A stretch of DNA of 5,217 nt from Ornithinimicrobium sp. (lineage in GTDB: Bacteria; Actinomycetota; Actinomycetes; Actinomycetales; Dermatophilaceae). The DNA lies in the NCBI GenBank assembly GCA_030145965.1, contig JASKZT010000153.1, positions 1-5,217 on the forward strand, in the 5' to 3' direction. The notes below the pieces were generated by a model. The model saw nothing but the letters and a program-made list of their open reading frames with translations, ran no database searches and was not told where the DNA came from. Position 1 is the first letter of the stretch. Each line of letters opens with the position of its first letter. Shown one piece after another: positions 1 through 5,217 of this stretch. A program made the translations under genes and the position numbers.

Positions 1-44
1 GCGGGTAGGCGCGCAGGCCGGGCCGTGCCGGTCGGGGGTCCGCG
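1..44. other. short edge region with no supported gene
   Basis: These 44 bases lie just past the stop codon of the RNA methyltransferase gene and run to the window edge. They are GC-rich. I see no convincing open frame, no hairpin followed by a T-run, and no promoter. They could be the start of an intergenic region or part of a neighbouring gene that continues outside the window. Confidence 0.5.
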
Positions 45-929
45 TCAGCCGCGGGCCTCGCGCGGCCGCACGGCCCAGAACGCCACGGCCGCGGCCGCGG
101 CCACGTTGAGCGAGTCGACCTGCCCGCCCATGGGGATCCGCACCACCAGGTCGGCCGCCTCGACCGTGCGGCGCGCCAGGCCGTCGCCCTCGGTGCCGAG
201 CACGAGGGCGAGCCGCTCGGGCGGGTCCGCCTCCAGCGCGTCCAGGGTCACGGCGTCGTCCGAGAGCGCCAGGGCGGCCACGGTCAGGCCCAGCTCCCGG
301 AGCGCGGCGACGCCGTCGGGCCAGGGGTCGATGCGGGTCCAGGGCACCTGGAAGACGGTGCCCATCGAGACCCGCACGCTGCGCCGGTAGAGCGGGTCGG
401 CGCAGCGCGGCGTCACGAGGACGGCGTCGACGCCGAGCGCCGCGGCCGACCGGAAGACCGCGCCGACGTTGGTGTGGTCGACGACGTCCTCGAGCACGGC
501 GACCCGGCGGGCGCCGGCGAGCACCTCGTGCAGCGGCGGGAGCACCGGGCGGTGCATCGCGGCCAGCACGCCGCGGTGGAGGTGGAAGCCGGTGAGCTCC
601 TGCGCCACGGCGGGTGCGGCCACGTAGACGGGTGCCCCGTGCTCGCGGGCGGTCGCGAGCAGGTCGGGCCACTCCTGCACCCACCGCGGCGTCATGAGCA
701 GCGAGCGGAGCCGGTGCCCGGCGCCCAGCGCGCGGCGGACCACCTTGTCCGACTCGGCCATGTAGAGCCCGCGCTCGGGCTCGACGACCCGCCGCAGGGC
801 CACGTCGGTCAGCGAGACGTAGTCGCGCAGGTGCGGGTCGCGCGGGTCCTCCACCCAGGTGCAGCCCTCGGGCAGGTCGGGCGGCGAGGACGACGACGAC
901 GGCGGCGTCCCGGCGGACCCCTGGCTCAT
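45..929 (-). CDS. TrmH/SpoU-family RNA 2'-O-methyltransferase
   Basis: Predicted 294-residue cytoplasmic enzyme that transfers a methyl group from S-adenosylmethionine to a ribose 2'-OH in tRNA or rRNA. All three SPOUT motifs are visible. Motif 1 is DHTNVGAVFRSA near residues 151-162, with Asn154 and the catalytic-type Arg160. Motif 2 is LGTEGDGL at 244-251. Motif 3 is IPMGGQVDSLNVAAA at 265-279, with Ser273 and Asn275. These residues form the trefoil-knot cofactor site in this family. The preceding part (about 25-130) resembles the N-terminal substrate-binding region of TrmH-like enzymes. The target nucleotide cannot be read from sequence, so no gene symbol is given. The ATG start at 929 overlaps the stop of the upstream TauE-like gene as ATGA and has no Shine-Dalgarno sequence, which suggests re-initiation by ribosomes finishing that gene. 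The first 20 residues are a Ser/Pro-rich tail (five consecutive Ser, partly a TCG repeat) outside the conserved fold. It is the last gene of the operon visible here. Confidence 0.93.
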   Translation of the reverse strand: MSQGSAGTPPSSSSSPPDLPEGCTWVEDPRDPHLRDYVSLTDVALRRVVEPERGLYMAESDKVVRRALGAGHRLRSLLMTPRWVQEWPDLLATAREHGAPVYVAAPAVAQELTGFHLHRGVLAAMHRPVLPPLHEVLAGARRVAVLEDVVDHTNVGAVFRSAAALGVDAVLVTPRCADPLYRRSVRVSMGTVFQVPWTRIDPWPDGVAALRELGLTVAALALSDDAVTLDALEADPPERLALVLGTEGDGLARRTVEAADLVVRIPMGGQVDSLNVAAAAAVAFWAVRPREARG

Positions 930-1686
930 GCGAGGAGAAGGTAGCCGACGGCGACCAGGCCGATGACCACGATGACGGCGCGCAGCAGCCAGCCGGGCAG
1001 GGCGCGCCCGACGCGCGCGCCCACGACGCCGCCCAGCAGCGACCCGGCCGCGATGAGGCCGACGACCCGCCAGTCGATGACGGCGGGGTCGACGACGAGG
1101 AAGACGAGCGCGGCCACGAGGTTGACGACGAGCCCGAGGATGTTCTTGATGCCGTTGATCGCCTGGACGTGCAGGGGCAGCAGCACGCTCATGAGGCCGA
1201 CGAGGATGACGCCCTGGGCGGCGCCGAAGTAGCCGCCGTAGGCGCCCGCCACGAAGATGCCGAGCGAGAGCGCCGCCCACCGGCCCGGCGTGAGGACCTG
1301 GGCCGAGCGCCCGCGCGCCCAGGTGCCGATCCGCGGCCCCAGGACCACGAGCAGCACCCCGAGGAGGATGAGCGCGGGGACGATGGCCTCGAAGGCCCGC
1401 GGCGGCAGCACGAGGAGCAGCAGCGCCCCGACGACCGACCCGGCGAAGGACACCGGCACCAGGCGCAGGACGGTCCGGCCCAGGCCCGTGAGCTCGGCCC
1501 GGTAGCCCCACGCCCCCGACACCCCGCCGGCGACGAGCCCGAGGGAGTTGGAGACGTTGGCGGTGACGGCGGGGTAGCCGAAGAAGAGCAGGGTGGGGAA
1601 GGTGACCAGCGTGCCCGAGCCGACGATCGTGTTGATCATGCCGGCCCAGAAGCCGGCGAGGGCGATCGCGGCCACCTCCCAGCCGC

Positions 1687-1690
<4 letters not shown>
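926..1690 (-). CDS. TauE/SafE-family (DUF81) membrane transport protein
   Basis: Predicted 254-residue integral membrane protein of the TauE/SafE family. Characterised members have been linked to export of sulfite, sulfoacetate or other small organosulfur anions, but most members have no known substrate. About eight hydrophobic segments can be seen, roughly at residues 5-36, 43-62, 76-97, 100-118, 138-170, 180-200, 208-226 and 234-254. The family's two-half repeat is evident: a glycine-rich GSGTLVTFP at 24-32 in the first half is matched by GGYFGAAQG at 152-160 in the second. The conserved INGIKN stretch follows at 178-183. The length is usual for the family. The start is GTG at 1690, overlapping the ABC ATPase stop as GTGA. 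It fits because it places the first membrane helix immediately after the N-terminus; longer upstream readings run inside the ABC gene. No sulfur-metabolism gene is near, so the substrate is unknown. Transport direction and any tie to the coupled ATPase are not shown by the sequence. Confidence 0.9.
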
Positions 1691-2490
<800 letters not shown>

Positions 2491-2500
2491 GATGGGGGCC

Positions 2501-2506
2501 ACTCTA
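2501..2506 (-). promoter_or_regulatory. -10 element of the ABC/TauE/TrmH operon
   Basis: Read on the minus strand this is TAGAGT, which fits the actinobacterial TANNNT consensus. Ten bases separate it from the ATG at 2490, so transcription would begin about 3-4 bases before the start codon, leaving almost no leader. No convincing -35 hexamer is present. An AGGAGG sequence lies on the minus strand at 2520-2515, but it is upstream of the -10 and cannot serve as this gene's ribosome-binding site. Confidence 0.5.
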
Positions 2507-2523
2507 GCCAGGGCCCTCCTGCC

Positions 2524-2529
2524 TAGGAT
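2524..2529 (+). promoter_or_regulatory. -10 element for a leaderless start at 2537
   Basis: TAGGAT fits TANNNT and ends 7 bases before the ATG at 2537, so the expected transcription start coincides with the A of the start codon. No Shine-Dalgarno sequence lies between. This spacing is the usual layout for leaderless actinobacterial mRNAs and is the main reason for choosing 2537 as the start. There is no recognisable -35. Exactly 17 bases separate this element from the opposing -10 at 2501-2506, so each -10 lies where the other promoter's -35 would be. Confidence 0.55.
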
Positions 2530-2536
2530 CGGCGAC

Positions 2537-3328
2537 ATGCCCGACCACGAGCTGCCCGCCTGCGTGCGCGTGTCCCTGTGGGCCACCACGGTGCTCGCCG
2601 GCCGCCTGCCGGCCTCCGACCTGCCACGACGCGCGCTGCCCGACCTCGACGAGTGCGTCGGCCTCGTCGAGGCGGTGCGGCTGTGGGCCGACGTCGGCGA
2701 GCGGGTCGTGCTCGTGGCGCTTCCCCGCCCCGGCGACCTCGCCGGGCTGCCGCAGGGCTCGGCCGAGCTCGTGGCCGACGCCACCCGCGCGGAGGAGTGC
2801 GTCTACGTCCCGGCCCTCGGCGGCGCCCTCGTCCCCGAGCTCGAGCGCTTCGGCCCCGAGGGCGACCAGGGCTGGATGGCGCGCTGGACGCGGCACGACG
2901 CCGAGCCGGTCGCCACCCACCGCGTCGAGGCGCTCGACCTGGGCCAGACCGAGCTCGGCCTGCGCCAGGAGCTGGCCGCCCTCACCGCCGAGCTGGCCGC
3001 CTCGGGGGCACCGCCCTTCGGCGCGGCCGCCGAGCGCGGGGCGGCCCGGGCGCGCGCGGCGACCGAGGGGGCTGGTCCCTGGGGCCTGCCGGAGGGTATG
3101 CCGCAGCGTGCCGTGCGGGTGGTCCAGCTCGCCGGGACGGTGCTGGCCCTGGCCGACGCCGGCCTGGAGACGGTGGACGCCTCGGTCGACGCCGCGTCGG
3201 TGGGCGGGCGCACCCAGGTCCTGCTGCGGCTGCGCTCCCACGCCTGCCGGGCGCTGGCCGACGCGACCAACGCGGCGGCCCTGCACCTCGCCTACCGGGT
3301 CGGGGGCCCCTCGAGCGCGCCGCGGTAG
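2537..3328 (+). CDS. conserved-looking protein of unknown function, 263 residues
   Basis: I do not recognise a named family. The frame has strong actinobacterial codon usage with GC-rich third positions and an acidic, soluble-looking product with no signal peptide or membrane segment. Residues 1-130 look like a mixed alpha/beta domain with hydrophobic stretches such as RVVLVALP (56-63) and ECVYVPALGG (87-96), and a Trp-containing GWMARWTRHD (112-121). Residues 136-175 are a Leu/Ala/Glu-rich helical segment that could be a short coiled coil or linker. Residues 190-255 form an Ala/Leu-rich predicted helical domain. Residues 253-263 look like a disordered tail. The first 30 residues contain LPACVRVSLWATTVLAG, a moderately hydrophobic helix too interrupted for a clear transmembrane call. 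The start at 2537 is supported by the -10 seven bases upstream. The TAG stop at 3326-3328 lies inside the 3' end of the convergent glgA/glgM gene. The neighbours do not reveal a role: it diverges from an ABC ATPase operon and converges on a glycogen gene. Confidence 0.85.
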   Translation: MPDHELPACVRVSLWATTVLAGRLPASDLPRRALPDLDECVGLVEAVRLWADVGERVVLVALPRPGDLAGLPQGSAELVADATRAEECVYVPALGGALVPELERFGPEGDQGWMARWTRHDAEPVATHRVEALDLGQTELGLRQELAALTAELAASGAPPFGAAAERGAARARAATEGAGPWGLPEGMPQRAVRVVQLAGTVLALADAGLETVDASVDAASVGGRTQVLLRLRSHACRALADATNAAALHLAYRVGGPSSAPR

Positions 3329-4524
3329 ACCGTGAGCGTGCGCTCGGCGATCGTCGTCCAGGAGAACGCCTCGACCGCGCGGCGCCGACCGGCCTCGCCC
3401 CGGCGCCGCGCCTCCTCCAGGTCGGAGAGCGCCTCGGTGAGCGCGGCGGCGAGGTCGTCCACGAAGCGGCCCTCGTCGACCGGCGTGCCGGTGCCGTCGG
3501 TCACCTGCTCGACCGGCACGAGCCAGCCGGTCTCGCCGTCGACGACCACCTCGGGGATGCCGCCGGTGGCCGTGGCCACGACGGGCAGGCCGCAGGCCAT
3601 CGCCTCGAGGTTGACGATCCCCAGCGGCTCGTAGACCGAGGGGCAGACGAAGACGCTGGCGTGCGAGAGCACGGCCACGACCTCGTCCCGCGGCAGCATC
3701 TCCCCGATCCAGACCACCGGCGCGGCGTCGGGCCCGCGGTCGGTGCGCAGCCCGTCGACCAGCCCCACGACCTCCTGCTCGATCTGCGGCGTGTCCGGGG
3801 CGCCCGCGAGGAGCACGACCTGCACGGCGTCGTCGAGGCGGCGCAGCGCCCGCAGGAGGTAGGGCAGGCCCTTCTGGCGGGTGATCCGGCCCAGGAAGAC
3901 CACGGTCGGCGCGTCCGGGTCCAGGCCCCGCGCGGCGACGACCTCGCGGGCCGCCTCGGAGGTGTCCCGCCGCCAGCGCGCGGAGTCGATGCCGTTGTGC
4001 ACCACGTGCACCCGCGCCGGGTCGACGGAGGGGTAGGCGCCGAGGATGTCGCGGCGCATGCCGGCCGAGACCGCGACGATCGCCGCGGCGCCCTCGTAGG
4101 CGACCCGCTCGGCCATCGAGGAGACGGCGTAGCCGCCGCCGAGCTGCTCGGCCTTCCACGGGCGCAGCGGCTCCAGGGAGTGCGCGCTGACGACGTGCGG
4201 GACGCCGGCGAGCAGGCCGCCCAGGTGGCCGCCGAGGTTGGCGTACCAGGTGTGGCTGTGGACGAGGTCGGCCCCGCCGGCGGCCACGTCGCGGGCCATG
4301 AGGAGGTCGACGCCGAGGGTGCGCAGAGCACCGTTGGCCTCCTCCAGGCCTGCCGGCACGGCGTACCCCGTCGTGCCGGGCTCGTCGACCGGCTCGTCGA
4401 AGGCGCGGACCTGCACCTCGACGTCGGGCACGGCCCGCAGGGCCCGGGTCAGCTCGGCGACGTGCACCCCCGCGCCGCCGTAGATGTTGGGGGGGTACTC
4501 ACGGGACAGGATGTCGATGCGCAC
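3292..4524 (-). CDS. glgA: GT4 glucosyltransferase: actinobacterial glycogen synthase GlgA / maltose-1-phosphate synthase GlgM
   Basis: Predicted 410-residue cytoplasmic GT-B glycosyltransferase using ADP-glucose. The N-terminal half has the acceptor-side glycine loop YPPNIYGGAGVHVAEL (10-25), VHSHTWYANLGG (88-99) and SAHSLEP (113-119). The C-terminal half has VVFLGRITRQKG (208-219) with Arg213 and Lys218 for phosphate contacts, and the E-x7-E motif EPLGIVNLE (299-307) followed by AMACGLPVVAT (308-318). At about 410 residues with these motifs it is the short actinobacterial GT4 type, not the roughly 480-residue GT5 GlgA of E. coli. In mycobacteria the equivalent gene, also divergent from glgC, encodes an enzyme that joins ADP-glucose to glucose-1-phosphate to give maltose-1-phosphate for the GlgE pathway (GlgM). 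Direct glycogen synthase activity has also been the traditional annotation, and sequence reading alone does not settle which applies. The start is GTG at 4524, six bases after a TAGGTT -10. An ATG is lacking, but this start keeps the conserved MRIDILSREYPP beginning. The last 37 bp overlap the convergent unknown gene. Confidence 0.93.
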   Translation of the reverse strand: MRIDILSREYPPNIYGGAGVHVAELTRALRAVPDVEVQVRAFDEPVDEPGTTGYAVPAGLEEANGALRTLGVDLLMARDVAAGGADLVHSHTWYANLGGHLGGLLAGVPHVVSAHSLEPLRPWKAEQLGGGYAVSSMAERVAYEGAAAIVAVSAGMRRDILGAYPSVDPARVHVVHNGIDSARWRRDTSEAAREVVAARGLDPDAPTVVFLGRITRQKGLPYLLRALRRLDDAVQVVLLAGAPDTPQIEQEVVGLVDGLRTDRGPDAAPVVWIGEMLPRDEVVAVLSHASVFVCPSVYEPLGIVNLEAMACGLPVVATATGGIPEVVVDGETGWLVPVEQVTDGTGTPVDEGRFVDDLAAALTEALSDLEEARRRGEAGRRRAVEAFSWTTIAERTLTVYRGALEGPPTR

Positions 4525-4530
4525 GCCCTC

Positions 4531-4536
4531 AACCTA
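4531..4536 (-). promoter_or_regulatory. -10 element for a leaderless GTG start of glgA/glgM
   Basis: Read on the minus strand this is TAGGTT, fitting TANNNT. Six bases then lead to the GTG at 4524, so the predicted transcription start falls at or next to the start codon. The GAGGG at 4530-4526 sits only one base from the GTG, too close to act as a Shine-Dalgarno sequence. No clear -35 hexamer is seen. Confidence 0.55.
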
Positions 4537-4578
4537 GCCATGCGGCCCTCCCCCTCGCCAGACCAGCGGCGATACGCC

Positions 4579-4584
4579 TAGGTT
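4579..4584 (+). promoter_or_regulatory. -10 element for a leaderless start of glgC
   Basis: TAGGTT is identical to the glgA/glgM -10 on the other strand and ends six bases before the ATG at 4591, predicting transcription start at the initiation codon. It sits within GCCTAGG, as does the -10 of the unknown gene at 2524. AACCTAG (4531-4537) and CTAGGTT (4578-4584) form a 7-bp inverted repeat framing the 66-bp divergent region. No convincing -35 is visible. Confidence 0.55.
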
Positions 4585-4590
4585 ATGGGC

Positions 4591-5217
4591 ATGGTGCACC
4601 CACGGCGGACCCGGCAGAAGGTCCTGGCGATCGTCCTCGCCGGCGGCGAGGGCAAGCGGCTCATGCCCCTGACGGCCGACCGGGCCAAGCCGGCCGTGCC
4701 GTTCGGCGGGATCTACCGGCTCATCGACTTCGCGCTGTCCAACATCGTCAACTCCGGCTACCTCAAGATCGTCGTGCTGACGCAGTACAAGTCGCACTCG
4801 CTGGACGCCCACATCACCAAGACGTGGCGGATGTCGACGCTGCTCGGCAACTACGTCGCCCCGGTGCCGGCGCAGCAGCGTGTCGGCAAGCACTGGTTCT
4901 CCGGGTCGGCCGACGCGATCTACCAGAGCCTCAACCTCATCCACGACGAGCGCCCCGACATCGTCGTCGTCGTCGGTGCCGACCACGTCTACCGGATGGA
5001 CTTCGCCTCGATGGTCGAGCAGCACACCGAGACCGGCGCGGCGTGCACGGTCGCGGCGATCCGGCAGCCGATCTCGCTGGCCGACCAGTTCGGCGTCATC
5101 GACGTCGACCCGCAGGACCCGCGGCGCATCCGCGAGTTCCTCGAGAAGCCCCAGGACCCGCGCGGGCTCCCGGACAGCCCGCAGGAGGTCTTCGCCTCGA
5201 TGGGCAACTACGTCTTC
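4591..5217 (+). CDS. glgC: glucose-1-phosphate adenylyltransferase (ADP-glucose pyrophosphorylase), 3' end outside window
   Basis: GlgC converts glucose-1-phosphate and ATP to ADP-glucose and pyrophosphate, the committing step of bacterial glycogen synthesis. The first 209 residues are present with no stop; family members are usually about 400-430 residues, so roughly half is missing at the window edge. Visible motifs are the nucleotidyltransferase loop [13 protein letters not shown] (16-28), AKPAVPFGG (33-41 region), [11 protein letters not shown] (102-112), the metal/catalytic GADHVYRMD (129-137) with Asp131, the glucose-1-phosphate-binding FLEKP (183-187) with Lys186, and SMGNYVF at the edge (203-209). 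Residues 30-45 and the basic N-terminus ([10 protein letters not shown]) match the region that contacts allosteric effectors in this family. The start is taken at 4591 because the -10 TAGGTT ends six bases upstream. An in-frame ATG at 4585 would add two residues but abuts the -10, so a transcript starting at 4591 would not contain it. It is divergent from glgA/glgM, whose product uses ADP-glucose. Confidence 0.96.
   Translation, partial: MVHPRRTRQKVLAIVLAGGEGKRLMPLTADRAKPAVPFGGIYRLIDFALSNIVNSGYLKIVVLTQYKSHSLDAHITKTWRMSTLLGNYVAPVPAQQRVGKHWFSGSADAIYQSLNLIHDERPDIVVVVGADHVYRMDFASMVEQHTETGAACTVAAIRQPISLADQFGVIDVDPQDPRRIREFLEKPQDPRGLPDSPQEVFASMGNYVF

Noticed and set aside
2515..2520. AGGAGG on the minus strand as a ribosome-binding site for the ABC ATPase
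   Set aside because: It is about 25 bases from the ATG and upstream of the proposed -10, so it would not be in the mRNA at a working distance.
2491..2784. N-terminal extension of the ABC ATPase to 2784
   Set aside because: It crosses the divergent promoter region and the opposite gene's start. ABC homology begins right after the ATG at 2490.
3280..3420. Rho-independent terminator between the convergent genes
   Set aside because: No hairpin followed by a T-run is present on either strand, and the coding regions overlap.
2504..4159. 551-codon minus-strand open frame antisense to the unknown gene and out of frame with glgA/glgM
   Set aside because: Same composition problem and no domain; it is a GC shadow of the real genes.
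2578..4581. 667-codon plus-strand open frame across the unknown gene and antisense to glgA/glgM
   Set aside because: It has Arg/Pro/Gly-rich composition and no motifs, and it overlaps two well-supported genes. Long spurious frames are expected at this GC content.
4534..5025. 163-codon minus-strand open frame opposite glgC
   Set aside because: It is the reverse shadow of the highly conserved glgC coding sequence and has no motif of its own.

Overview
The window is very GC-rich, with third codon positions almost always G or C. It carries the divergent glgA/glgC pair typical of Actinobacteria, and four start sites sit just downstream of a TANNNT -10 element with no Shine-Dalgarno sequence. Together these point to a high-GC actinobacterium. 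An Intrasporangiaceae/Ornithinimicrobiaceae-like member of the Micrococcales is my guess from the look of the proteins; it is not proven. It reads as ordinary chromosomal core sequence. I see no mobile element, CRISPR array, RNA gene or phage gene.

Layout, left to right. Positions 1-44 hold no gene I can support. Positions 45-2490 are a tight three-gene operon on the minus strand, read from right to left: an ABC-type ATPase (2490-1687), a TauE/SafE-family membrane protein (1690-926) and a TrmH/SpoU-family RNA 2'-O-methyltransferase (929-45). Both junctions are 4-bp start/stop overlaps (GTGA and ATGA). A 46-bp divergent promoter region follows (2491-2536). Next is a plus-strand gene of unknown function (2537-3328), whose last 37 bp overlap, tail to tail, the end of a minus-strand GT4 glycosyltransferase, GlgA/GlgM (4524-3292). 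A second divergent promoter region (4525-4590) separates glgA/glgM from glgC (4591 to the window edge, incomplete), which encodes ADP-glucose pyrophosphorylase.

How the genes work together: GlgC makes ADP-glucose, and the GlgA/GlgM enzyme uses it as donor either for direct alpha-1,4-glucan elongation or for maltose-1-phosphate synthesis. The two genes lie back to back and share a short control region, so co-regulation is likely. The ABC/TauE/TrmH operon has no obvious common pathway; its very tight packing implies co-transcription and translational coupling. The 263-residue unknown protein is the only gene here whose role I cannot name.

I did not find a clearly new biological system. The most interesting signals are the two compact back-to-back promoter regions with apparently leaderless starts and a shared sequence block, the tail-to-tail coding overlap, and an orphan ABC ATPase translationally coupled to a non-ABC permease.
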